This document shows positions 24,610 to 33,084 of a stretch of 64,000 nt of DNA, piece after piece. The stretch lies in assembly GCF_001528665.1 (NCBI RefSeq), contig NZ_BBYJ01000033.1:29177-93176 (forward strand). Reading direction: 5' to 3'. The position numbers and the translations under genes are program-made. Origin of the DNA: Microtetraspora malaysiensis (GTDB taxonomy: Bacteria; Actinomycetota; Actinomycetes; Streptosporangiales; Streptosporangiaceae). Under the pieces are notes generated by a model. It saw only the letters and a list, made by a program, of their open reading frames with translations. It had not been told where the DNA came from and did no database searches. Within the stretch, counting starts at the first letter, position 1. Every line of letters starts with the position of its first letter.

Positions 24610-25547
24610 CCGATAGCGAACCCCTGATCGCGCGGATACCCGCAGATGTGGACCGGCCCGACAAGGTCGTCTCCGGGCTCACCGCACGGCAGCTCCTGAT
24701 CCTGACCCTCACCGGCGGAATCGCCGCCGTCATCTACTGGACGGCAGGGAAGCTTCTGCCGATCGTCGTACTCGCCGCCATGCTGCTGCCTCTCGTTGCG
24801 GTCGGTATCGCGGTCGCGCTCGGCCGCCGCGACGGGCTCACCCTGGACCGGTACGGCCTTGCCGCGCTCCTCCATTGGCGTTCGGCCAAGGAACTGGTCG
24901 CCGCCCCCGAGGGAGTGCCCGTGCCGCCGCGCTGGTGCCGCGTGCGTGGACGCCTGCCCGAGCCGTTGAAGCTTCCCGTTCGTGCCGTCCGCACCGACGG
25001 AGTTCTGGAGCTGACCGATGGCGGCATCGCCGTACTGGTCGAGGCGTCCACGCTCTCCTTCCACCTGCGTACGGCGGACGAGCAGGCGGCGCTGGTCGGA
25101 GCGTTCGGGCGATGGCTCAACAGCCTCGACGCCCCAGTGCAGATCCTCGTCCGCGCCCGCCGCATCGACCTTGGCGGCCAGATCGACGCCGTCGAACGGC
25201 ACGCTGCGACGTTGCCGCATCCGGCATTGGAGGAGGCCGCGCGCGAACACGCCGCCTTCCTGGCACAGCTCAACGCCTCACGCGACCTGCTGACGCGGCA
25301 GGTGCTCATCGTCATCCGCGACAACTCGCCCACGACGGGGCGACGCAGAGCCGTACGGGACGCGGGGGCGGCCGTGGTGCTCCGCCGGGCCGCTGAGGCC
25401 GGAAGATCCCTGGCAGCGCTCGGCCTCACCGCACACGTGCTCGACGCCGAAGCCGCACACCAAGCGCTGGCCGAATGCCTCGACCCCGGCGGCGACCTCG
25501 TCAGCGAAACCTTCGCGGAGCCCATCACCGGCAGGGAGGAACGATGA
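24606..25547 (+). CDS. PrgI/VirB3-like conjugation protein
   Basis: A 313-residue protein with two N-terminal membrane helices (LTARQLLILTLTGGIAAVIY and IVVLAAMLLPLVAVGIAVAL) and a cytosolic domain. This is the PrgI/SCO6880-like fold that precedes VirB4 in many Gram-positive conjugation clusters. Conserved text: DRPDKVVSGLTARQL and DRYGLAALLHWRSAKELV. The C-terminal half contains an alpha/beta region (LIVIRDNSPTTGRRRAVRDA) with no motif I recognise. It is coupled by ATGA overlaps to both neighbours. Confidence 0.75.
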   Translation: MTDSEPLIARIPADVDRPDKVVSGLTARQLLILTLTGGIAAVIYWTAGKLLPIVVLAAMLLPLVAVGIAVALGRRDGLTLDRYGLAALLHWRSAKELVAAPEGVPVPPRWCRVRGRLPEPLKLPVRAVRTDGVLELTDGGIAVLVEASTLSFHLRTADEQAALVGAFGRWLNSLDAPVQILVRARRIDLGGQIDAVERHAATLPHPALEEAAREHAAFLAQLNASRDLLTRQVLIVIRDNSPTTGRRRAVRDAGAAVVLRRAAEAGRSLAALGLTAHVLDAEAAHQALAECLDPGGDLVSETFAEPITGREER

Positions 25548-27295
25548 AACTTCGGCACGGCACATTCACCCACCCGGGCGCGCTGCGGATCGGTGCCCGC
25601 AGCCTCGGCCTGCCTCACGGGGTTACCGCGTCATTCGCCGTGACCGGGTACCCGCGCGAGGTCGGGGCAGGGTGGCTGGAGCCGCTGGTGACCTACCCCG
25701 GACGGCTGGACGTCTCGCTGCACATCGAGCCGATCCCGAAGGCGGTGGCCGCGATGCGGCTGCGCCGTCAGCTCGCCCGCCTGGAATCCACCAGCCGTGC
25801 CGACGCCGAACACGGCCGTCTGCAGGACTTCGAAGCCGAAGCCGCCGCCGACGACGCCACCGACCTGGCCGCCAGCCTCGCGCGCGGACACGGTCGCCTC
25901 TTCCGGCTCGGCCTCTACCTCACCGTCCACGCCGCCGACGAGGACGAGCTGGAGGTCGAGGTCGAACGCGTCCGCACGCTCGCCGCCTCCCTCCTGCTTG
26001 AGGCGCAGCCGACGACCTTCCGCGCACTGCAGGGCTGGGTGACAACGCTGCCGTTGGCCATCGACGCGATCCGGCTGCGCCGCAGCTTCGACACCACCGC
26101 GCTCGCCGCCGCCTTCCCGTTCACCTCACCCGACCTGGCGGGCACTGCCAGCGACACGGCCGTGCTGTACGGGGTGAACGCGAGCAGCTCCGGGGCGGTG
26201 CTGTGGGACCGCTTCGCGCAGGACAACCACAACTCGGTCGTCCTCGCCCGCAGCGGAGCCGGCAAGAGCTTCTTCACCAAGCTGGAGATCCTCCGGCTGC
26301 TCTACCACGGAGTCGAACTCGCGGTCGTCGACCCCGAGGACGAGTACGCGCGCCTCGCCTACGCGGTCGGCGGGACCCACCTTCGCCTCGGCGCGAGCGG
26401 CGTGCGCTGGAACCCCCTCGATCTTCCGGCAAGCCATGGCCCAGAGGATGACGTCCTCGCCCGCCGCGCGCTGTTCCTGCAGACGCTGATCACGACGATG
26501 CTCGGTGAACCCCTCGACGCGCAGACCCGCGCAGTGCTCGACCCGGCGATCCTCAGCACCTACACCAAGGCAGGAATCACCCGCGACAGCCGTACCTGGC
26601 ATCGACCCGCGCCGCTCCTCGCCGACCTCGTCGCCAGCTTGCAGGGTGAGGAGCTCGCGAGCAGACTCGCGCCGTACGTGACCGGCTCCTACCGGGGACT
26701 GTTCGACGGGCCGACCACCACCCACCCCTCCGGTCACCTGATCGTGTTCTCGCTGCGCGACCTGCCCGAGGAGCTGAAAGCGGTCGGCACTCTCCTCGCG
26801 TTGGACGCCATCTGGCGCAGGGTCGCCAACCCCCGCGATCGGCGCAGACGCCTCGTCGTCGTGGACGAGGCGTGGCTGCTCATGCGCGAAGCCGAAGGCG
26901 CCCGATTCCTGTTCCGGATGGCCAAAGCAGCACGCAAGCACTGGGCTGGACTCGCCGTCATCACCCAGGACGCCGCCGACCTGCTCGGCTCCGACCTCGG
27001 CCAAGCGATCGTCGCCAACGCCGCCAGCCAGATCCTGCTCCGCCAGGCTCCGCAGGCGATCGACGCCGTCGGTGACGCATTCGACCTCTCCGACGGCGAA
27101 CGGCAGTTCCTGCTCACCGCGGAGCGGGGCGAGGCGCTCATGGTCGCCGGCCCTGCCAACCGGGTCGCCTTCCAGGTCGTCGCCTCACCCGCCGAAGCGA
27201 TGCTGGCCACCAGCGACCCCGCCCAACTCGCCGCTCTCGACACCGCCGAGCCACCTCCGCTCCGGAGCTTGGACGAGGAGGGCGACCCGCTGTGA
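25544..27295 (+). CDS. VirB4-like conjugation ATPase
   Basis: A 583-residue AAA+/HerA-type ATPase that powers T4SS assembly or transport. Walker A is ARSGAGKSFFTKLEI, Walker B RRLVVVDEAWLLMRE, and the sensor-like VITQDAADLLG and C-terminal VAFQVVASPAEAMLAT complete the family pattern. The N-terminal ~200 residues form the less conserved VirB4 domain. The correct start is ATG 25544, directly overlapping the upstream stop; the longer open frame upstream is in-frame noise. Confidence 0.9.
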   Translation: MKLRHGTFTHPGALRIGARSLGLPHGVTASFAVTGYPREVGAGWLEPLVTYPGRLDVSLHIEPIPKAVAAMRLRRQLARLESTSRADAEHGRLQDFEAEAAADDATDLAASLARGHGRLFRLGLYLTVHAADEDELEVEVERVRTLAASLLLEAQPTTFRALQGWVTTLPLAIDAIRLRRSFDTTALAAAFPFTSPDLAGTASDTAVLYGVNASSSGAVLWDRFAQDNHNSVVLARSGAGKSFFTKLEILRLLYHGVELAVVDPEDEYARLAYAVGGTHLRLGASGVRWNPLDLPASHGPEDDVLARRALFLQTLITTMLGEPLDAQTRAVLDPAILSTYTKAGITRDSRTWHRPAPLLADLVASLQGEELASRLAPYVTGSYRGLFDGPTTTHPSGHLIVFSLRDLPEELKAVGTLLALDAIWRRVANPRDRRRRLVVVDEAWLLMREAEGARFLFRMAKAARKHWAGLAVITQDAADLLGSDLGQAIVANAASQILLRQAPQAIDAVGDAFDLSDGERQFLLTAERGEALMVAGPANRVAFQVVASPAEAMLATSDPAQLAALDTAEPPPLRSLDEEGDPL

Positions 27296-27305
27296 CCAGG
27301 TCTGC

Positions 27306-27818
27306 TCAACCCAGCACAGGGACTTTCGGGAAGACCAGAGGGTCCTGCGCCAAGCCGTTGGGCCATGTCCAGTACGTCGGCGCTGAGTCCCCGTCGAGGA
27401 GACACCGGATCTCTGGATCCCGTAGCTGCGGATGCTTGAGCAGGGACAGCCGATCCACCGCCTCGGCCAGGGGCACCCACACCGCCTCCGTCACCTCGCC
27501 ATCGGGATCTCGCGGGGCAAGAGTGCCCTCCAGCGCGTCGAACGCAAACAGGAATGCCGTCCACAGTCCCGCATACGGTCCATCCGGGATCGGGTACTGC
27601 ATCGTGCACGCCAACCGGTCCGGAGCTGTGGCGATGAGGCCGGTCTCCTCTCGTAGTTCGCGGACGACGGCCTGCTCGGCAAACTCGCCGGGCTCGACGG
27701 CCCCGCCGGGAATCTGCCACCGCGGAATGCCCTCTTCGTCGTCCTGCTGGCAGACCATCAACACATCATCGCCTCGGCGGACGATCGCCCCGACCGCGAG
27801 ATGCAACAGCGTTCGCAT
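27306..27818 (-). CDS. Nudix hydrolase
   Basis: A 170-residue Nudix enzyme on the strand opposite the T4SS genes, filling the gap between VirB4 and VirD4. The Nudix box runs from residue ~38 (GGAVEPGEFAEQ, then VVRELREETGLI) and has all key residues (G...E, REL.EE.G). The first 30 residues (LHLAVGAIVRRGDDVLMVCQ) are typical. Nudix members cleave nucleoside diphosphate linkages such as 8-oxo-dGTP or ADP-ribose; the substrate is unclear here. Its antisense placement suggests later insertion or independent regulation. Confidence 0.88.
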   Translation of the reverse strand: MRTLLHLAVGAIVRRGDDVLMVCQQDDEEGIPRWQIPGGAVEPGEFAEQAVVRELREETGLIATAPDRLACTMQYPIPDGPYAGLWTAFLFAFDALEGTLAPRDPDGEVTEAVWVPLAEAVDRLSLLKHPQLRDPEIRCLLDGDSAPTYWTWPNGLAQDPLVFPKVPVLG

Positions 27819-27857
27819 ACGCCGATTCTGTCGCAGTTCTCGGCGAGGTGATCTCTG

Positions 27858-30269
27858 ATGAACGATCTGCCGACGGTCCTCGACGAGCTGCCGCAGCGGT
27901 TGCCCGAGCTCATGTGGACGTACGGCTGGCGCGTCGCAGTCGGGTCCTTCGCATTCGCGAGCCTACTGACGGTTGTACGCCGGTTGATCTGGCGTCTTCG
28001 CCACGTACGGCTGGCGCGGGAGGCACGGCTCGTTGAGATCTCCTGCCCGCCGCAGGTCGACCTCGCCGGCGCTGCCGCGCTCTGGGCGCATTTGGTCGGG
28101 CTGCTGCGGCCCGCCTGGAAGCGGTTCCTGCTCGGCCAGCCGCACATCGCCTTCGAGTACGTCGGCGACGCCTCCGGAGTGCGGATCCAGGTGTGGGTGC
28201 CCGGATGTATCCCGAACGGGGTCATCGAGAAGGCCGTGCAGTCCGCCTGGCCAGGGGCCACGGCCACGACCAGGCCAGCCGTACCGCCGTTGCCACGTGA
28301 CGCCGATGCGACGGGCGGTCGTCTGGTTCTTGGGCAGGCCGAGCATCTGCCGCTGAAACACGACCATGATGCCGATCCGCTCCGGGCGTTGCTCGGCGCG
28401 ATGTCCGGGCTGGCTCATGGTCAGCACGTGACGGTGCAGGTCTTGGCCCGCCCGGTTACTGGAGAGCGGCTTGGACGCGCACACCGCGCGGCGGCCTTCC
28501 TCCGTGGCGGACGATCGGCACACCCACTGGGAGAGCTGTTCGACCTCATCACTCCCGGCCACGGGACGATGTCCGGCGACGGGCACCCGGCCGAACTGGC
28601 CCGCATGTTTCCGGAACGGGCCGAGCAGGTCAGGGCAATCCTCGCCAAGGCGAGCCAGCCCCGCTACGAAGTCGCCATCCGGTACGGCGTGGCCACCACC
28701 GCATCCGGTGCCGACGGCCGGCTGCGAGGCCGCGCCCACAGCGTGGCGTCGGTCTTCGCGCTGTTCACCTCCGGCCACCAGTACCTGCGGCGACGCCGCC
28801 TCCGGAGACCGGCCCACGCGCTGGCCTCGCGACGACTCGACCGGGGTTACCTGCTGTCGGTCGCCGAGCTGGCCGCCCTCGCCCATCTGCCCCTGGACGT
28901 CGACGCCCCCGGCATCACCCGGGCCGGAACGCGGCCCGTCGCCCCGTCACCGGCCGTGCCGTACGACGGGCCAGTCCGGATGCTGGGGGACGCCGACAGC
29001 GGTCCACAGCGGCCCGTGGCCCTGTCGATCGCCGATGCCCGGCATCACATCCACGTGGTCGGGGAAACCGGCGTCGGGAAATCGACCCTGCTCGCGAACA
29101 TGATCCTCACAGACGCCGTGGAAGGGCGCGGCGTGCTGGTCATCGATCCCAAGGGCGACCTCGTCGGCGACGTGCTCGCCCGGCTGCCCAAGTCGGCCAT
29201 CGGCCGTACTGTCGTCTTCGACCCCGCCGACCCCGGCAAGCCGCCGAGCGTGAACGTGCTCGCCGGACCCGATCCCGCCTTCGCCGTCGATTCGGTCGTC
29301 ACCATCTTCCACCGCTGCTTCTCCTCAGCCTGGGGACCGCGCGTGGACGACCTGCTGCGCTCGGCCTGCCTGACGCTCACCACGGTGAACGGCCCGCGCG
29401 CCACCCTCGCCCAGGTGCCGCGTCTGCTCACCGAGACCGGCTACCGAGCCCGTGTCGTACGCCAGCTCAGCGACGAGCTGCTGACCGGGTTCTGGCAGGC
29501 GTACGAGGACCTGACCCCAGCTGGTCGTTCGGCCGTGATCGGGCCGGTGATGAACAAGCTCCGCGCGGTCTTGTTGCGCCCATTCATCCGGGACGCCCTC
29601 GCGAGCCCTGTCTCGTCGGTTGACCTCGGCCGGCACCTCGATGGGGGAGGCATCTGCCTGGTCCGCGCCCCCAAGGGCGTACTCGGTGACGACGCTACCC
29701 GGCTCCTCGGCTCGGTCCTGCTCGCCCACACGTGGCAAGCGGTCACCCGTCGCTCCCGCCAGGCGCAAGCCGTACGGCACGACACCGCGATCTACGTCGA
29801 CGAGTGCCACAACTTCCTCAACCTGCCGGGCAGCATCGCCGACGTCCTGGCCGAGGCTCGCGCGTACCGCTTGTCGCTTGTTCTCGCCCACCAGCATCTC
29901 GCCCAGCTTCCCAAGGACCTCCGCGAGGCGATCTCCGCCGACGCCCGCAACAAGCTGTTCTTCGCCGTCTCTCCGGAGGACGCCGCCGACCTGAAAGCGC
30001 ACGTCGGGCCCGTGCTGTCCGCGCACGACCTCACTCATTTGGGCGCGTTTCAAGCCGTCGGGCGCCTGGTCGTCGACGGAGCCGCGACCCCAGCCTTCAC
30101 CTTCCGCACCCGCCCGCTGCCCGCCGCCATCCCCGAGCGAGAGACCCAGGTACGGCAGGCCTCCCGCGCCACCTTCGCGACCACAGGAGGACCGGTGAAA
30201 CCACGTATCTCGGCCAGAGCGAACGACGAACGCCTGTCCGCAAGGGCTCCCAGCAGGGAGCCGGCATGA
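27858..30269 (+). CDS. VirD4/TraG-like coupling ATPase
   Basis: An 803-residue conjugative coupling protein. The N-terminus has one membrane helix (VAVGSFAFASLLTVVRRLIW). A large domain precedes the motor, with Walker A VGETGVGKSTLLANM (about residue 400) and LVIDPKGDLVG just after, then Walker B AIYVDECHNFLN and the arginine-finger region LSLVLAHQHLAQLPKDLREA. The layout matches actinobacterial VirD4/TraD-like proteins of the DUF87/HerA type that move DNA to the channel. Its stop overlaps the Replic_Relax start by 4 nt (ATGA). Confidence 0.87.
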   Translation: MNDLPTVLDELPQRLPELMWTYGWRVAVGSFAFASLLTVVRRLIWRLRHVRLAREARLVEISCPPQVDLAGAAALWAHLVGLLRPAWKRFLLGQPHIAFEYVGDASGVRIQVWVPGCIPNGVIEKAVQSAWPGATATTRPAVPPLPRDADATGGRLVLGQAEHLPLKHDHDADPLRALLGAMSGLAHGQHVTVQVLARPVTGERLGRAHRAAAFLRGGRSAHPLGELFDLITPGHGTMSGDGHPAELARMFPERAEQVRAILAKASQPRYEVAIRYGVATTASGADGRLRGRAHSVASVFALFTSGHQYLRRRRLRRPAHALASRRLDRGYLLSVAELAALAHLPLDVDAPGITRAGTRPVAPSPAVPYDGPVRMLGDADSGPQRPVALSIADARHHIHVVGETGVGKSTLLANMILTDAVEGRGVLVIDPKGDLVGDVLARLPKSAIGRTVVFDPADPGKPPSVNVLAGPDPAFAVDSVVTIFHRCFSSAWGPRVDDLLRSACLTLTTVNGPRATLAQVPRLLTETGYRARVVRQLSDELLTGFWQAYEDLTPAGRSAVIGPVMNKLRAVLLRPFIRDALASPVSSVDLGRHLDGGGICLVRAPKGVLGDDATRLLGSVLLAHTWQAVTRRSRQAQAVRHDTAIYVDECHNFLNLPGSIADVLAEARAYRLSLVLAHQHLAQLPKDLREAISADARNKLFFAVSPEDAADLKAHVGPVLSAHDLTHLGAFQAVGRLVVDGAATPAFTFRTRPLPAAIPERETQVRQASRATFATTGGPVKPRISARANDERLSARAPSREPA

Positions 30270-31129
30270 CCCGCCCAAGCATCCGGCAGCGCGCCAGCCG
30301 TACCGTGCCACCCCGGGCATCCCGCGCGGTCATCGCCGAGCTCGCGGCCCGGCTCACCCCACGTGACTGGCAGATTCTGGAGCTCGCCCACGAGCACCGC
30401 GTACTGACCACCCACCAACTCGCCCGGGCGTACTTCACCTGTTCCGACAAGGCCCGCCACCGGCTGCTGGACCTCTACCGGCTGGCCGCCCTCGACCGCG
30501 CCCGCCCCTGGACGCCGGTGGGGTCCGCTCCCTGGCACTGGGTGCTCGGCCCGGCGGGGGCCGCCGTCCTGGCCGCACATCGCGGCATCACGGTGCGGGA
30601 AATGGGCTACCGGCACGACCAGATGCTGGCTGCCTGCCATTCCGCCACGCTCGACCATCTGATCGGCGTCAACGACTTCTTCACCCGGCTGAAGGCCGAG
30701 CAGGAGGGTGAGCTGACGGCCTGGTGGGGCGAACGCCGCTGCACGCAGCTTTGGGGCGACATCGTCCGCCCGGACGGGTACGGCCGGTGGGCCGAAGGCG
30801 GTGTCGAGGTCGACTTCTTCCTCGAACACGACACCGGCAGCGAAACCCTGGCACGGGTGGTCGCCAAGCTCACCGCGTACGCCGAACTGGTCGAGGTCAC
30901 CGGCATCAGCACACCGGTGCTGTTCTGGCTCCCGAGCACTCGCCGGGAGCAGCACCTCCGCGCTGAGATCGGCACGCCTGAGGCACCGGCCGCCACCGCG
31001 GTCCAGACGACCTCCGGGCCACGTGAGGCGGTGTGGCTTCCGATCGGCTCCGCCAGACGCCGGCTGCGGCTGGTCGAACTCGCGGACCTTTGGCCTTCTG
31101 CACGAGGAGGGGACTCGTGCGTGGAGTGA
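30266..31129 (+). CDS. Replication-relaxation (Replic_Relax) family protein
   Basis: A 287-residue protein of the Replic_Relax family, proposed accessory DNA-binding/relaxosome proteins of actinobacterial and firmicute conjugative elements. An N-terminal winged helix is visible (LTPRDWQILELAHEHRVLTT, then HQLARAYFTCSDKARHRLLD). A C-terminal alpha/beta domain holds a restriction-nuclease-like strand (VEVDFFLEHDTGSETLARVV). The spaced acidic residues E-V-D-F and E-x-D suggest a PD-(D/E)XK-like core, inferred only. Coupled to VirD4 (ATGA) and overlapping the hydrolase gene by 13 nt. With no classical relaxase in sight, it is the best candidate for DNA recognition. Confidence 0.8.
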   Translation: MTRPSIRQRASRTVPPRASRAVIAELAARLTPRDWQILELAHEHRVLTTHQLARAYFTCSDKARHRLLDLYRLAALDRARPWTPVGSAPWHWVLGPAGAAVLAAHRGITVREMGYRHDQMLAACHSATLDHLIGVNDFFTRLKAEQEGELTAWWGERRCTQLWGDIVRPDGYGRWAEGGVEVDFFLEHDTGSETLARVVAKLTAYAELVEVTGISTPVLFWLPSTRREQHLRAEIGTPEAPAATAVQTTSGPREAVWLPIGSARRRLRLVELADLWPSARGGDSCVE

Positions 31130-32004
31130 TGGCGGCGGTGGCCGGAATGGTGCTGGTCGTCGTTCTGCTCACCGGCGTCACGTCCGCCCTGCTCGACGGG
31201 TCTCTACCGGGTGCACCGACCGGTCGGCCGAGGGACATCCCGCCCCGCTATCTGGCGTTGTACGTCAAGGCGGCGGAGACCTGCCGAGGCCTGGACTGGG
31301 CGCTCCTGGCCGCGATCGGGAAGGTCGAATCCGGTCACGGGACCAAGACAGGCCCCTCCTCGGCGGGAGCACTCGGGCCGATGCAGTTCATGCCCGCGCC
31401 CTGGAAGGCGTACGGCATCGATGGGGACGGCGACGGCCGGGCCGACATCATGAACCCTGCCGACGCTGTCTTCTCGGCGGCCCGCTATCTGTGCGCCTCT
31501 GGCGTTGATCGCGATGTCCGCCGGGCTCTCTTCGCCTACAACCACTCCTGGGCCTATGTGGATCGGGTGCTCGCGGCGGCGGAGCGGCACCGGCGTGCAG
31601 TGGTGGTTGCGCTTCCGCAGACGGAGGTCGCCGCTCGGGTGATCGCTTACGCCCGCGCCCAGCTCGGCAAGCCGTACCGGTGGGGAGCTGACGGCCCCGA
31701 CGCCTTCGACTGCTCGGGGCTTACGATGCGCGCCTACCAGGCGGCCGGGATCACCATCCCGCGCGTCACGTATGACCAGTGGCGTCATGGTGTACACGCC
31801 CCTGCCGGGCAGGAGCAGCCCGGCGATCTGGCCTTCTTCCGGATGGAGCCCAACGGCCCTGGCCACGTCGGCATCGTCATCGGCGGCGGCCAGATGATCC
31901 ATGCCCCCCAAACCGGCGATGTTGTAAAGGTTGGATCCTATGCTGAGCGGTCCGACTTTATAGGATTCACAAGAATGGCAGAGAGCGCTGCTAGGTTCGA
32001 TTGA
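31117..32004 (+). CDS. T4SS peptidoglycan hydrolase (lytic transglycosylase + NlpC/P60)
   Basis: A 295-residue bifunctional wall hydrolase. After a membrane anchor (VAGMVLVVVLLTGVTSALLD), an SLT-like transglycosylase covers about residues 35-165 (WALLAAIGKVESGHGTKTGP with catalytic Glu, then GPMQFMPAPW). A C-terminal NlpC/P60 peptidase has catalytic Cys in AFDCSGLTMRAYQAAG and His in GPGHVGIVIG. Such enzymes open the cell wall for the conjugation channel (VirB1/TcpG-type role). The GTG at 31117 has GAGGAGG upstream and overlaps the previous gene. Confidence 0.9.
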   Translation: MRGVMAAVAGMVLVVVLLTGVTSALLDGSLPGAPTGRPRDIPPRYLALYVKAAETCRGLDWALLAAIGKVESGHGTKTGPSSAGALGPMQFMPAPWKAYGIDGDGDGRADIMNPADAVFSAARYLCASGVDRDVRRALFAYNHSWAYVDRVLAAAERHRRAVVVALPQTEVAARVIAYARAQLGKPYRWGADGPDAFDCSGLTMRAYQAAGITIPRVTYDQWRHGVHAPAGQEQPGDLAFFRMEPNGPGHVGIVIGGGQMIHAPQTGDVVKVGSYAERSDFIGFTRMAESAARFD

Positions 32005-32185
32005 GGTATACGCTGGCTATCGAGATCAGAAATGTTTCGCTACGGGATGCATCTCTCATTTTCATTGCTGGCGAGTAGTTCGCGAGTGGCCATTGTATTG
32101 AGTCTGGCGGCTTTGTCTATAAAGCAGGATTTGTCTAAAAATTTTGCGAACTCGCAAATGTTGACAGCTTGAGAAGTGGTATAAT

Positions 32186-33004
32186 TTATAGTATTATAAT
32201 ATTGCGAATGAGGGGATTTTGGATGAAATAAGAGAGTTGGCCCCTGTCGCTCCAATTGAGGATAAATCCATATATCCGGCCGTCTTTGGCGGCATTTTTT
32301 AAGATACTCAAAGTCAGCCCGGTTGAGTTTAGGCTCCTTTCGTCGCCCTTGTTTAGTAGCGAAACCCATTGGCGAAATTGCGATATGGGTGCGTGATCGT
32401 TGCACTTAGGTAGTCCGCGCGCTTTGCAGCCATCGAAGCCCGGCCACCAGAATAGCGGTTTCTTTGATATCGACGAAGGCTTGGAAATGAGTAGTAGAGC
32501 CTTTGCTCCAATGAGACCACTGCTTATCTTCTTGGCTATCTCTTCCTCGGTGAGAGGTGTTGTTAGTTCAACTATTGCAGTACGCTTTTCGTTCGCGCCT
32601 AGTTTCTCTATTGCTGTGTTGGCTGCTGTTTTTTCGCTGTAATCCGGACCGGTTCCCCCCTTGAATTCTTTTAAGGCTTCATCGACTGTCGATGCCGGTA
32701 GGTTGGGGCGTACTGTTGCCTCGCCCCATATATTCTCGGTCAGCTCATGGCGACTCCATGGTCCTTCTGGTCCATATTGGCGGAGAGACATTTCGATTGT
32801 CGCCGAAAATAGAGAGTGCTCTATTTCTTTAGGGCTGGCCGGTGTGATTAGGTATTCAGGCGATGCGACTTGGATGGCATTGCTTGAAACTAGAAATAGC
32901 CGATCGAATCGGTGTTGTGACTGCTGGACTATCGCTATTGTGAGAGCTGTCAAGATGACAGTGCATAAGCCAGCGGACACTTTGATAACTGTTGATAGCT
33001 TCAT
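32186..33004 (-). CDS. AT-rich hypothetical protein, membrane-anchored
   Basis: A 272-residue protein with an N-terminal helix (VIKVSAGLCTVILTALTIAI) acting as signal or anchor, and no domain I can name. Runs such as TIEMSLRQYGPEGPWSRHEL and TAIVELTTPLTEEEIAKKIS look like a folded extracytoplasmic protein. The GC content is far below that of its neighbours. It follows the large secreted protein on the same strand, separated by an 80-nt spacer with a hairpin. An immunity or partner role to that protein is a reasonable guess only. Confidence 0.6.
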   Translation of the reverse strand: MKLSTVIKVSAGLCTVILTALTIAIVQQSQHRFDRLFLVSSNAIQVASPEYLITPASPKEIEHSLFSATIEMSLRQYGPEGPWSRHELTENIWGEATVRPNLPASTVDEALKEFKGGTGPDYSEKTAANTAIEKLGANEKRTAIVELTTPLTEEEIAKKISSGLIGAKALLLISKPSSISKKPLFWWPGFDGCKARGLPKCNDHAPISQFRQWVSLLNKGDERSLNSTGLTLSILKNAAKDGRIYGFILNWSDRGQLSYFIQNPLIRNIIIL

Positions 33005-33037
33005 GGAGCCTCGAATGGTTGAGCATCAATTAATGGC

Positions 33038-33071
33038 GAGATGGGTTGAGGGTTGCCCCTCAACCCATCTC
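33038..33071 (-). terminator. Perfect stem-loop between the secreted protein gene and its partner
   Basis: GAGATGGGTTGAGGG pairs perfectly with CCCTCAACCCATCTC over 15 bp with a TTGC loop, just past the stop of the large gene. There is no clear T-tract on the minus strand, so it may be a terminator or an mRNA-stabilising hairpin limiting expression of the partner gene. Confidence 0.6.
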
Positions 33072-33084
33072 CTAGGTGAGTTAG

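Larger units (their letters stand above)
14640..32004. mobile_element. Integrative conjugative element (minimum extent) at tRNA-Lys
   Basis: A tyrosine integrase with a Xis-like partner sits 1.2 kb from the 3' end of tRNA-Lys. It is followed by a methylase pair, a kinase, a sigma-like regulator and a full set of T4SS genes ending with a peptidoglycan hydrolase. The left boundary is inferred to be the tRNA 3' end. No duplicated att core was found by eye, so the right boundary is open. The AT-rich and accessory genes up to about 42 kb could belong to the same element. AT-rich patches (kinase gene; 32.0-33.1 kb) show mixed ancestry. Confidence 0.75.
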
